Shown: positions 16,003-24,201 of the stretch, piece after piece
Layout of the letters: every line of letters starts with the position of its first letter
Numbering within the stretch: the first letter of the stretch is position 1
NCBI GenBank assembly: GCA_039714315.1
Contig: JBDLJM010000019.1
Span: 1-33,384, forward strand
Source: Bacteroidota bacterium
Lineage (GTDB): Bacteria > Bacteroidota > Bacteroidia > Flavobacteriales > JADGDT01
Direction of reading: 5' to 3'
Length of the DNA stretch: 33,384 nt
Position numbers and translations under genes: made by a program
The notes under the pieces: generated by a model
What the model was told of the DNA's origin: nothing
The model's input: only the letters and a program-made list of their open reading frames with translations
Database searches by the model: none

Positions 16003-16659
16003 TTATTTAACTGCGATACTTACAAAATCAACTACCCATAAGTTTTCGTGATCCATTATTGCCTTATTGCCCGTTATTTCCTTACCAAGGGTGTTTACAT
16101 TATTTTTCATGGTCAGGTAAGCTACTAAAGTGTATTTCCCCGCTTTCTCAATATTTATTTTTGCTTTCCATTTATGCGAAGTTGAAATTAATGCAGGTTC
16201 TTTTGCTATAATTTTTCCATCGTCTCCTTCTGCAACTATCCATAACTGATATATGTGAGAATCAAGATAACCTGTAAAGCCTCCTCCAATTACTATAGTG
16301 CCCAAATTTTTTGTTTCGTTATTTTTTGGGTAGACAATGCTAAAGCCTTTAAAAAATTCAGGAATAGTAAAATAGCTGGGAATGTTTTCCTGATTTTCCA
16401 GTACAGATTTTAATTTACCTTCTTCATCTTCGATCAATCCGGCATCAATAAAGAATTCAATATTTTCTATGCTTTTTTCGCGTGTATTTTCCTTGATAAT
16501 TTTATCTATTAATTTTACTTTAAATTCTGTAGTTTTTTGTTTTGTCTCCGCCTTTTTTTGAGATACAAATGTCAGTATAGAAAATACACCACCAAGTATC
16601 GCAACTATTATGGTTCCAAGTACGGGTAAAACGACAGAAAGGTTATTTTTATCAGCCAT
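16003..16659 (-). CDS. One-TM protein of unknown function
   Basis: 218 residues. One transmembrane helix near the N-terminus (about 8-32, LPVLGTIIVAILGGVFSILTF) is followed by a basic, helical stretch (about 33-75) and a C-terminal domain (about 110-215) with beta-strand character: STSHKWKAKINIEKAGKYTLVAYLTM and LWVVDFVSIAVK. The pattern suggests an Ig-like or carbohydrate-binding-type sandwich, but no family is recognised. The segment between TM and the beta-domain is charged. Transcribed alone, divergent from the RluA-family gene. Function unknown. Confidence 0.7.
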   Translation of the reverse strand: MADKNNLSVVLPVLGTIIVAILGGVFSILTFVSQKKAETKQKTTEFKVKLIDKIIKENTREKSIENIEFFIDAGLIEDEEGKLKSVLENQENIPSYFTIPEFFKGFSIVYPKNNETKNLGTIVIGGGFTGYLDSHIYQLWIVAEGDDGKIIAKEPALISTSHKWKAKINIEKAGKYTLVAYLTMKNNVNTLGKEITGNKAIMDHENLWVVDFVSIAVK

Positions 16660-16737
16660 GATTTCTGATTTTGATTATTTTGAATAATTTCTACTAAGTT
16701 TAATTTGTAAAAAGCCGGAGTTTAATTTCTTAATTGC

Positions 16738-16769
16738 CAAATGTTTGCGTATAATTAAAGGTACGCAAC
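16738..16769 (-). promoter_or_regulatory. Candidate promoter of the one-TM protein
   Basis: On the minus strand AACATTTG (16745-16738) misses one base of TAnnTTTG, and GTTG (16769-16766) lies 20 nt upstream. The leader would be about 75 nt. Confidence 0.4.
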
Positions 16770-16793
16770 TTATGTAATGTTACCAAACAGAAT

Positions 16794-16823
16794 TTTGGAA
16801 AGCGAATTCTTATTGTAAATTTG
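16794..16823 (+). promoter_or_regulatory. Consensus promoter touching the RluA-family start codon
   Basis: TTTG (16794-16797), an 18-nt spacer, and TAAATTTG (16816-16823), an exact match to TAnnTTTG. The ATG at 16827 is only 3 nt beyond the box, so transcription should begin at or next to the start codon, giving a leaderless or nearly leaderless mRNA. Confidence 0.65.
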
Positions 16824-16826
16824 CCT

Positions 16827-17486
16827 ATGCTCGAAATACTTCACGAAACAAAAGATTATATCGTAGTAAATAAACCATCCGGATTAATTACCGAGAAGAA
16901 TATTTACGAAGATTCATTGGAGAATCGGGTATATGTTTATTTGCAAAAAGTAAAAAAGAACCCTTTCGTGGGGGTTGTACACAGATTAGATCGGGTAACC
17001 AGCGGAATAGTTTTATTCGCTAAAAAAAAGAGTGCGTTAAAGTATTTCAATACTCAGTTAGAGAAGAAAACAATCAAGAAAACCTATCTGGCAATTACGG
17101 GTGGAAAATCAGAGAAACCAAAAGGAACATTGTCTCATTTTTTAGAAAAGGATTTAAAAAACAAGAAGGCGAAAATTTATAAAACAAAAGTTCCTGACAG
17201 TAAAGCCTGTCTTCTTTTTTATAATATTATAAGAAAAACAGAAGGGTTGAATTTAGTAGAGGTTAAGCCTCAAACGGGTCGTTTTCATCAGATAAGGGCA
17301 CAACTATCATTTATAGGACTTCCCATTTTCGGTGATGAAAAATATGGGAGTAATGATGAGTATTTCAGCAATGAAGTTTGCTTACATGCCTGGAAATTAA
17401 AATTTCGTGATTTTGACAGCGGAGAAGTTTTGGAGCTGGATGCTAAAGTTCCAGCTAAGAATCCATGGGAGGTTTTCGAATTATAA
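16827..17486 (+). CDS. RluA-family pseudouridine synthase
   Basis: 219 residues. It isomerises uridine to pseudouridine in rRNA or tRNA. The catalytic motif GVVHRLDRVTSGIVLFAK contains nucleophile Asp55; further motifs are YIVVNKPSGL, KKTYLAIT, LVEVKPQTGRFHQIRAQLSFIGLPIFGDEKYG and LHAWKL. There is no S4 RNA-binding domain, so it is the short form like RluA/RluC-type single-domain enzymes. A TTG at 16821 would add two residues; the ATG at 16827 precedes the conserved start LEILHETKDYIVVNKPSG and is preferred. The exact target nucleotide cannot be told. Confidence 0.93.
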   Translation: MLEILHETKDYIVVNKPSGLITEKNIYEDSLENRVYVYLQKVKKNPFVGVVHRLDRVTSGIVLFAKKKSALKYFNTQLEKKTIKKTYLAITGGKSEKPKGTLSHFLEKDLKNKKAKIYKTKVPDSKACLLFYNIIRKTEGLNLVEVKPQTGRFHQIRAQLSFIGLPIFGDEKYGSNDEYFSNEVCLHAWKLKFRDFDSGEVLELDAKVPAKNPWEVFEL

Positions 17487-17502
17487 ACAAATGGAATAAA
17501 TG

Positions 17503-17537
17503 AAAACAGGAAGACAATATTTTGTCTTCCTGTTTTT
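17503..17537 (+). terminator. Strong intrinsic terminator, possibly bidirectional
   Basis: A perfect 15-bp stem (17503-17517 with 17522-17536) and 4-nt loop, ending in T5. It lies 17 nt past the RluA-family stop and 12 nt from the stop of the converging GH3 gene, for which the complementary A-run gives a short T-run on the minus strand. Confidence 0.92.
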
Positions 17538-17548
17538 ATAAGTTGTGT

Positions 17549-19045
17549 TTACACAATAAGTTGTTTTACGAGCTTGTCTGCGATATCCCGATTGTTCGAT
17601 AATCGGGGAGTTTTATTCTGCCCCCCTAGTTTACCAATTGATTTCATATATTCATTAAATCCGTTTTTTTCAACTGCCCTTATGATTAGCGACCTGAGAA
17701 CATTTCCGGAAATAAGGTCGTTGTAATAGGTGTTTTTTTCGCAGAGGAATTTGTCAATCTTTAATGCCAGATCTTCGATGTCGTCAGGAGCATTTTCAAA
17801 TTCGATAAACCATTCATGGTAGGGTAATCCTGATTCAGGGTTAACCTGAGGGGCAACAGTAAATTCATTTATTCTGATATTGCAACCTTCAATAGCGGCC
17901 TTGAGAGAATCTTCAACTTCTTTAGCTATTACGTGCTCACCAAAGGCAGATATGAAATGTTTAATTCTTCCTGAAACCTTTATTCTGTATGGTTTTTTCG
18001 ATGTAAAAACAACTGTATCTCCAATATTATAACCCCAAAGACCTGCATTTGTATTAAGAATTAATACATAATTTACTCCTAATTCAATTTCTCCGATTGT
18101 CAGCCTTGTTGGGTTTTCGTCGAAAAATTCATCTGCAGGAATGAACTCGTAGAACATTCCATTGTTGAGAAGAAGAAGCATGCCTTCCTGATTCTGTGAG
18201 TCCTGATAGGCAATAAATCCTTCTGAAGCCGGGTACAGCTCAAGAACATCGATGTGACGGCCAATTAATTGTTCAAATTTTTTGCGATAAGGTTCGTACG
18301 CTACTCCACCGTTTATGAAAAGTGAAAAATGAGGGAATAGATCGCCAATATTTTTTCCGGTCTTTTTTTCCAGCTTCTCAAAATACATAACCATCCAGGG
18401 AGGAATTCCCGAGATAAGTCGCATGTCTTCATTAAAGGTTTCTTCAACAATAGCATCAACTTTTTCTTCCCAATCATCAATAAGATTAGTTTCCCACGAT
18501 GGCATCCTGTTGCGTTGCAGGTAGCTGGGTATAAAATGTGCCGTAATGCCCGAAAGACGTCCAATGTTAATGCCGTTTTGTTCCTTTAACTCCGGACTAC
18601 CCTGTAGGAAAATCATTTTTCCGTCAACAAAAGAATTGTTCCCGGTTTCGTTTATATAAAGTAAAAGGGCATTTTTTGCCGCATTAATGTGGTTTGGCAT
18701 CGATTCTTTTGTAAGCGGGATGTATTTTGCACCGGATGTGGTACCTGAAGTTTTTGCAAAATACAAAGGTTTCCCAGGCCAAAGGATGTCATTTTGGCCA
18801 TCTACAACTTTATCGATATATGATTTTATTCCCTCATAATCGGTTATGGGAACATTTCTCTTGAAATCCTGATAAGATTTAATCTCTTTAAAGTTATGAT
18901 CCTTACCAAACTCAGTATCTTTTGCCTTTTTAATAAGGTACTGAAACATTTTGTTTTGTGTTTCTACGGGGTTCTTTGCCCATCTATATGTTTTTTTGGA
19001 AACATATTTTGCATATACTTTTGCTGCTCTGCCCTTTATGCTCAT
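17549..19045 (-). CDS. GH3 family acyl-adenylating protein
   Basis: 498 residues. It belongs to the GH3 branch of the ANL adenylate-forming superfamily: ATP-binding motif YFAKTSGTTSGAKYIPLT (about 95-112), then LELYPASEGFIAYQ, GLWGYNIGDTVVFTSKKPYRIKVSGRIKHFISAFGEHV. Plant members join amino acids to auxin or jasmonate; the bacterial substrates are mostly unknown. The C-terminal domain closes over the active site and is complete. No signal peptide. It overlaps the upstream M23 peptidase gene by 4 nt (ATGA), implying translational coupling and a shared role, perhaps at the envelope. Confidence 0.9.
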   Translation of the reverse strand: MSIKGRAAKVYAKYVSKKTYRWAKNPVETQNKMFQYLIKKAKDTEFGKDHNFKEIKSYQDFKRNVPITDYEGIKSYIDKVVDGQNDILWPGKPLYFAKTSGTTSGAKYIPLTKESMPNHINAAKNALLLYINETGNNSFVDGKMIFLQGSPELKEQNGINIGRLSGITAHFIPSYLQRNRMPSWETNLIDDWEEKVDAIVEETFNEDMRLISGIPPWMVMYFEKLEKKTGKNIGDLFPHFSLFINGGVAYEPYRKKFEQLIGRHIDVLELYPASEGFIAYQDSQNQEGMLLLLNNGMFYEFIPADEFFDENPTRLTIGEIELGVNYVLILNTNAGLWGYNIGDTVVFTSKKPYRIKVSGRIKHFISAFGEHVIAKEVEDSLKAAIEGCNIRINEFTVAPQVNPESGLPYHEWFIEFENAPDDIEDLALKIDKFLCEKNTYYNDLISGNVLRSLIIRAVEKNGFNEYMKSIGKLGGQNKTPRLSNNRDIADKLVKQLIV

Positions 19046-19923
19046 AATTCAAAATCTATATAATCTGACGGGTTAACAGGGTAACCGCTATACCAAAGTT
19101 CGAAGTGTAAGTGTGGACCGGTACTAAACTCTCCGGTTGATCCGGAAGAGGCAATTACTTCGCCGCTTTCTACAAAGTCTCCCTGCTCTTTTGTAGTGGA
19201 TGCACAGTGCTTGTAAACAGAAATTAAATTATTTTCATGCTCTAATATTATCACATTCCCTGTGGTAGAAGTCCATTCAGAAAATATAATTGTCCCATCG
19301 GCAACAGCTTTTACCGGAGTTCCTTCTTCCACTGCCACATCTATTGCGTAGTGTTTGTTTTTAGAATCATAAACCTGAGTCAGGTTACCGCTAATCGGTG
19401 CTACCAAAACAAAGTCACTTTTATTTTCTTCACCAAATATGTTATATCTGTCTTCCATTTCTAATTCAGATCTAAAAATAGAATCTTCTTTTGGAACACC
19501 GAAATCAACATTTATCGATTCGTTTGATTTATTGTTAATAGAATCCAAATTTTTCGTCATTCTGGATTCTATATCAATAGAGTCGATTTCACCACTGAGA
19601 ATTAGAGCCAGGTTATCTATATACAACTGGTTTTGCTTGATAATATTTTCCAGCGAATCGGTTTTAAAAACTAGGTTTTGTGCATTTCTTCTAAGTTCGG
19701 TTGAATTATATCCGGGAATATATTCCCTCAAAGGAGAAAATGCAATTAGAAGTATAGTACTAGTCATAAGGAAAATTAATATAAGTCCAAAGCTTACAAA
19801 TACATTGAGCCTGTTTAGCCTCAATGAAAATTTTTCTTCCCAGGTATCCTCAGAGCTAATTACCAAACGGTAATTATGTGTTAGTTTACGCTTTAGTTTA
19901 TTTTTATCGGTTTTTTTAACCAT
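19042..19923 (-). CDS. M23-family membrane-anchored metallopeptidase
   Basis: 293 residues. A basic cytoplasmic N-terminus (1-35) is followed by one transmembrane helix (about 38-63), a helical periplasmic region (about 75-160) and a C-terminal M23/LytM domain (about 170-293). Zinc ligands are intact: His191 and Asp195 in HYAIDVAVEEG, and the HLH motif (271-273) in GPHLHFELW, with His239 in VYKHC. It should cut peptidoglycan peptide bridges and act in cell-wall remodelling. The catalytic residues are present, so it is probably an active hydrolase rather than an EnvC-like activator. First gene of a two-gene operon with GH3. Confidence 0.92.
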   Translation of the reverse strand: MVKKTDKNKLKRKLTHNYRLVISSEDTWEEKFSLRLNRLNVFVSFGLILIFLMTSTILLIAFSPLREYIPGYNSTELRRNAQNLVFKTDSLENIIKQNQLYIDNLALILSGEIDSIDIESRMTKNLDSINNKSNESINVDFGVPKEDSIFRSELEMEDRYNIFGEENKSDFVLVAPISGNLTQVYDSKNKHYAIDVAVEEGTPVKAVADGTIIFSEWTSTTGNVIILEHENNLISVYKHCASTTKEQGDFVESGEVIASSGSTGEFSTGPHLHFELWYSGYPVNPSDYIDFEL

Positions 19924-20360
19924 TTATTAGCTTATTAATTATTCTTTTAGAGAATAGTTTGAGTTAGTTTATTACTTTGCAAATATCGAAAAGATATAGT
20001 TATATTTTACCAGCATGATGTATTTTATTCAGTATTACTCCGTCGGGGAAAGATTCATTTTTTTTTAATCGTTATCTATGGCTGGCTTTAGTGCTATATT
20101 TTCAACAATTTTAATGAAATTTATTCCGCTAAAAATATGCTCGTTTTTTTTACGTTATTGTTTATGTATTTATTCTATTTTTATCCGGAAATAAATATGG
20201 TCTGGAACGATGGTAAATTAATACTTATTTAGACAGGTGGTTATTTTGTTCGGAAATATTTTACAAGTACTGAAATTAAATGATTATGAACTAAAGATGT
20301 TTAGTAAGTAAATTTTTTTTGTTCAGCATCAGGCAGATATAAGACACAAATTATTAATAC
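19924..20360. other. 437-nt divergent promoter region of M23 and sprE
   Basis: Non-coding and very AT-rich. On the minus strand GATATTTG (19987-19980) misses the -7 consensus at its first base and lies about 57 nt before the M23 ATG. For the plus-strand gene no exact TAnnTTTG is present; a run TAAATTTTTTTTG near 20310-20325 is the nearest. No hairpin, repeat or RNA gene is evident. It is long for this genome, so further regulatory sites are possible. Confidence 0.5.
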
Positions 20361-22952
20361 ATGATTCAAAAAAGAAAACAGGATTCTTTATATAAAAGAG
20401 ATAATTATTTTAACAAAATATTTCTTGTACTTGGTGTTCTCATCATTGTTTCTTCTTGCTCTACTCATAAGGATAAGTTAATTAACAGAGGTTATCACAA
20501 TACAACCACAGTTTATAATGTGTTGTATAATGGTAATGTAAGTTTAGAGAAAGCTGAAGAAATTATTGTCGATAATTTCGAGGATGATTTCAGAACAATA
20601 TTGCCTGTATCTCCATTTGAGGTTGGAATGAAGGCAATGAGGGCTAAGAGCCATTTGGAAAATGCAGACGAGAAAGCTGCAAAAGCTATTCAAAAGCATT
20701 CTATGAACATAGGAGGAAGCGAGAAGAATAAGTATATGGACGCATCCTATCTTCTTTTGGGTAAAGCCCGTTATTATCAATCTAAATTTTTACCTGCTTT
20801 AGAAGCTTTTAATTATATTAAATTAAATTTTAGAGGAGGAGAAGCTTACTACGAATCTTTGTTGTGGTCTGCTAAAACTCAAATCGAACTTGGTAATTTT
20901 GCTCTCGCTGTTAGCGAGATAGAAGATATGCTCGATAATCAGAATATGCCCAAAGAGTTTAAACCTGAACTTTATGCTCATTATTCTGATGCCTTATTGC
21001 AGCAGAAAAAGTATCCCGGATCTATTAAGCAGATGAAAATGGCTGTTGAACTGGAGAAGGACGTGAGGGTTAAAACCAGATATGCATATATACTAGGACA
21101 GATATACAGACTCGATGGCAGAAAGTCGCAGTCTACTGATGCATTTGAAGATGTTATTGAATTCGGGTCGCCTTATAAATATGTATTACATGCAAAATTA
21201 GACAAAGCCGAAAATTTTGATATAGATCAGAATGACCTTAAATTATATGTAGAGGCTCTAGAAGATATGCTTGATGAGAAGAAAAATCAGAACGATCTGG
21301 AAAAAATTTACTATCAGATTGGAAGTATATATTTTAAAGATCAATATTATGAAGAGGCCGAAGAAAACCTTAAGAAATCTATTGCAGAGGCTAAAGGTAA
21401 AAAATATGAAAAAGGAGTTGCTTTTGAACAGTTAGGTAATGTATACTTTGATCAGGCAAAATATAAGTATGCAGCATCATATTACGACAGTACGCTTGCC
21501 GTAATGTCTAAATCATACATAAATTATAAAGATGTTTCGCGAAAACGAAAACAACTCAATAATGTTATAAAGTTCATTACCATAGCAGAGGAAAATGATA
21601 GTATATTGAAATTATCTGCTATGAGCGATCAGGAAAGAATTGATTTTTTTGAAAATCATATTGTCTGGTTGAAGGAGGAAGAGGCCAGAAAAATTGCTGA
21701 GGCTGAAGAAGCGGCTAAGTTAGCACTGGAAAATGCTTCGAGTACTACAAGTAGCTATTCCGGTGGAAGTAGAAGTTCTTTTTACATGTACAATCCGGTA
21801 ACTCTCGAATATGGTAAATCGGAGTTTAATAAAAGATGGGGAGACAGACCTTTGCAGGATCAATGGAGGATTTTGTCTAAGCCGGTAAATACTTTAGTTT
21901 CAAAAATTGAGGGAGAAGAAGGTGAGCAAGAAACGGATGAAGAAATTCCAGTAGAAGAAGGGGAGGAGAAGGAGTTTGTAAATCCATTGTATACCGTTGA
22001 GTATTATACAAAGCAGATTCCAACCAGTCAGGATACTCTTGATGTTATGAAGGCAGATAGAGATTTTGCATACTATGCTTTAGGTTTAATATATAATGAA
22101 CAATTTGGGAAGTATGAATTATCCGCTACTACATTAGAAACTCTGTTGGGTTATAAGCCGGATAAGGATCTTAAACTTCCGGTTTATTATTATTTATATA
22201 AGAACTATCACAGGCTTGGTTATGTAAATAAAGAAAAGGAATATAAGGATATAATATTGAACAGTTATCCCGATAGCAGGTATGCCGAAATGATATTGAA
22301 TCCCAATGAGGTTAATACTGAATCCGAAAAAGAAAGGGTAGATCTTTTATATGAGGATGTATTAAAAAATCTAGATAAAAGAGATTTTAGAGCGGTTATT
22401 GTCAGTTCAGATGAGTTGATAAGTAATTTTCCTGCAAATGAGCTGATTCCTAAAGTTGAGTTGATAAAGGCAGTTGCCATAGGAAAACTTGGTAAGTCTC
22501 GTGAGTTTGAGGAGGCTTTGGAATACGTCATGTATAATTTTCCTAATGATGAAGTGTCGGAAAGAGCAAAAAAATATCTGGGCGAATTAAATAAAGAGAA
22601 TAAATATCAGTTTGATTTAGGTAAAAAAGATTCTCCCCGAATTGTGATTTTGGCAGATAAAGAAGTTGATTTTTCGGAACTGGAAAATTCAATAGCTAAA
22701 ATTGTTTGGCAAAAAAGGTTGAAGACTGAGAGAAGTAATTTTTCATACGAAAAGGACGTATTTGTAATATATAACTTTCAAAGCTGGGAAGTAGCGGAAG
22801 ACTTTAAGAGGGAGTTTTTACCGAATAGCTTAATTAATAGTAAATTAAGTACTAAAAATATTAAAGCTTTTATTATTTCTAAATATAATTTTAATATTTT
22901 GCAACGCAAAAAGAACGAAGATGTATACTTTAAGAGTATAGAAAATAAATAA
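20361..22952 (+). CDS. sprE: SprE/PorW-type gliding and T9SS lipoprotein with TPRs
   Basis: 863 residues, the length of this family. The N-terminus has a basic region, a hydrophobic stretch and lipobox VSSC, so Cys33 is probably lipidated. After it comes the family signature INRGYHNTTTVYNVLYNG. TPR-type helical repeats fill about 90-400; a Ser/Gly-rich and acidic low-complexity segment lies near 460-540; more TPRs follow, then a C-terminal alpha/beta part. SprE (Flavobacterium) and PorW (Porphyromonas) are needed for gliding and type IX secretion, PorW linking the motor to the outer-membrane translocon. First gene of the sprE-bactofilin-atpZ unit. Family assignment rests on recalled motifs and gene order. 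Confidence 0.85.
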   Translation: MIQKRKQDSLYKRDNYFNKIFLVLGVLIIVSSCSTHKDKLINRGYHNTTTVYNVLYNGNVSLEKAEEIIVDNFEDDFRTILPVSPFEVGMKAMRAKSHLENADEKAAKAIQKHSMNIGGSEKNKYMDASYLLLGKARYYQSKFLPALEAFNYIKLNFRGGEAYYESLLWSAKTQIELGNFALAVSEIEDMLDNQNMPKEFKPELYAHYSDALLQQKKYPGSIKQMKMAVELEKDVRVKTRYAYILGQIYRLDGRKSQSTDAFEDVIEFGSPYKYVLHAKLDKAENFDIDQNDLKLYVEALEDMLDEKKNQNDLEKIYYQIGSIYFKDQYYEEAEENLKKSIAEAKGKKYEKGVAFEQLGNVYFDQAKYKYAASYYDSTLAVMSKSYINYKDVSRKRKQLNNVIKFITIAEENDSILKLSAMSDQERIDFFENHIVWLKEEEARKIAEAEEAAKLALENASSTTSSYSGGSRSSFYMYNPVTLEYGKSEFNKRWGDRPLQDQWRILSKPVNTLVSKIEGEEGEQETDEEIPVEEGEEKEFVNPLYTVEYYTKQIPTSQDTLDVMKADRDFAYYALGLIYNEQFGKYELSATTLETLLGYKPDKDLKLPVYYYLYKNYHRLGYVNKEKEYKDIILNSYPDSRYAEMILNPNEVNTESEKERVDLLYEDVLKNLDKRDFRAVIVSSDELISNFPANELIPKVELIKAVAIGKLGKSREFEEALEYVMYNFPNDEVSERAKKYLGELNKENKYQFDLGKKDSPRIVILADKEVDFSELENSIAKIVWQKRLKTERSNFSYEKDVFVIYNFQSWEVAEDFKREFLPNSLINSKLSTKNIKAFIISKYNFNILQRKKNEDVYFKSIENK

Positions 22953-22957
22953 TTATT

Positions 22958-23377
22958 ATGTTTTCAAAAGAAAAAAACGTGAAGAAAGAGCAAAGCACAA
23001 CACAGGTAGGAAGTCAACGAAATGTACTGGCTGCAGGGACAACAATTGTTGGAGATGTTAAGTCTGATGGAGATTTCAGAATAGATGGAACTATTGATGG
23101 AACGATCGAAACAAAGGGTCGTGTGTTAATAGGACAATCCGGCGTTGTAAAAGGAACTATAATTTGTACTAATGCTGAACTTGAAGGCTCGGTTGCCGGA
23201 AAGATGCAGGTTAGTGAGTTAATGTCATTAAAATCTACAGCAAAAGTTACCGGAGATGTGGTAGTAGGAAAACTGGCGATAGAGCCCGGGGCAACTTTCG
23301 ATGCTACCTGTACCATGAGAGGTAGTGTAAAAAACATAAATGGAGAAGAAAAATCAAAAAAGGAGAAAGTATCTTAA
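22958..23377 (+). CDS. Bactofilin (polymer-forming cytoskeletal protein)
   Basis: 139 residues. A short flexible, charged N-terminus (1-22) precedes a right-handed beta-helix core (about 23-125) with repeating strands: LAAGTTIVGDVKSDGDFRID, GTIDGTIETKGRVLIG, SGVVKGTIICTNAELEGSVAGKM, TAKVTGDVVVGKLAIEPGATF. Bactofilins polymerise without nucleotide on the inner face of the membrane and organise cell-wall or envelope machines. It starts 5 nt after the sprE stop and its 3' end overlaps the AtpZ-like gene by 38 nt. Its place between a gliding/T9SS gene and ATP synthase genes is typical of Flavobacteriia. Confidence 0.92.
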   Translation: MFSKEKNVKKEQSTTQVGSQRNVLAAGTTIVGDVKSDGDFRIDGTIDGTIETKGRVLIGQSGVVKGTIICTNAELEGSVAGKMQVSELMSLKSTAKVTGDVVVGKLAIEPGATFDATCTMRGSVKNINGEEKSKKEKVS

Positions 23378-23564
23378 AACCTATGCCAGACTCAGCGGAT
23401 TAGTGTTTCAGATGGCTGCTGTTATTGGCTTTAGCGCTTTTGGAGGAGTGTGGTTGGATGAGAAATACAACACAGACAAGCTCTTCACAGTAATATTTTC
23501 TCTGATCGGAGTCTTTGCTGCTCTTTATATTGCTTATAAAGAGGTGAAGAGTTTGAGTGATTAG
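23340..23564 (+). CDS. AtpZ/AtpI-type membrane protein
   Basis: 74 residues with a basic N-terminus and two transmembrane helices (about 18-38 and 47-66). The sequence YARLSGLVFQMAAVIGFSAFGGVWLDE fits the AtpZ (DUF-type ATP synthase-associated) family, which with AtpI helps c-ring assembly or Mg2+ handling. The start at 23340 lies inside the bactofilin gene in another frame; no other start gives the conserved basic N-terminus. A terminator follows 28 nt after the stop. Confidence 0.8.
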   Translation: MEKKNQKRRKYLKTYARLSGLVFQMAAVIGFSAFGGVWLDEKYNTDKLFTVIFSLIGVFAALYIAYKEVKSLSD

Positions 23565-23592
23565 AGCAATGATACAATTTGTATTCACAGTG

Positions 23593-23627
23593 ACCTGCGA
23601 AGTAGTTAAAGCTTCGTAGGTTTTTTT
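23593..23627 (+). terminator. Intrinsic terminator between AtpZ-like gene and the atp genes
   Basis: ACCTGCGAAG (23593-23602) pairs with CTTCGTAGGT (23612-23621) over 10 bp with one G-U pair and a 9-nt loop, then T7. It should separate sprE-bactofilin-atpZ transcription from the atp genes, with perhaps some read-through. Confidence 0.88.
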
Positions 23628-23679
23628 ATTATGAATAATTAGCTACTTTTAAATTTTTCAAGAATATAATTCTAAACAA

Positions 23680-24069
23680 ATGTCTCAACTGTATAAATAT
23701 ATACTGATCATACTACTACCTGTAATTATTGGTGCATACCTGATTCACAATTATATTTTTTCGAATTACTTTTCAGGGCAGGAAATTAATTATTCAATTG
23801 AGGTAATTTATGTTATTGTATCCATTATTACCCTTATTAATATCACAGGAATTCATTTTGTGAACAAATTATGGAAAGATAAAACCGGATTTGCTTTCAT
23901 GATTTTTGGCGTGATAAAGATGTTTTTAATCATATTTTTAATTGTTAAAATACGGCTTAATAATGAAGTAAATATCATTTTTGATGGTGTAAATATAGTT
24001 ATAGCCTATTTTGTCTCTCTAATTGTTGAATCTTATATAAGTGTTAAAGTGTTGAAAAGTAACGATTAG
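23680..24069 (+). CDS. Four-TM protein in the AtpI position
   Basis: 129 residues with four hydrophobic helices (about 6-28, 40-60, 70-92, 100-122) and short loops. No catalytic motif is seen. In flavobacterial atp clusters a small four-TM protein commonly sits between AtpZ and AtpB (recalled as a DUF6168-like family); the position and topology match AtpI, but the sequence does not clearly show AtpI motifs. It has its own transcription unit after the terminator. A role in ATP synthase assembly is inferred from position only. Confidence 0.7.
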   Translation: MSQLYKYILIILLPVIIGAYLIHNYIFSNYFSGQEINYSIEVIYVIVSIITLINITGIHFVNKLWKDKTGFAFMIFGVIKMFLIIFLIVKIRLNNEVNIIFDGVNIVIAYFVSLIVESYISVKVLKSND

Positions 24070-24130
24070 CAGGGTGTTTTTAAGATTTTATTAATTCCAA
24101 ATATTTCATTAGTAAAGAATCCGAAAAATC

Positions 24131-24160
24131 TTTTTTTATATAATTATTTATTTACATTTG
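24131..24160 (+). promoter_or_regulatory. Predicted atpB promoter
   Basis: TACATTTG (24153-24160) matches TAnnTTTG exactly. The -33 region is a T-run at 24131-24137 without the final G. The leader to the atpB start would be about 35 nt. Confidence 0.6.
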
Positions 24161-24201
24161 CAAGCAACGTAAAAAGCCAAATTCTTATATAGAATTCAGA
24201 A

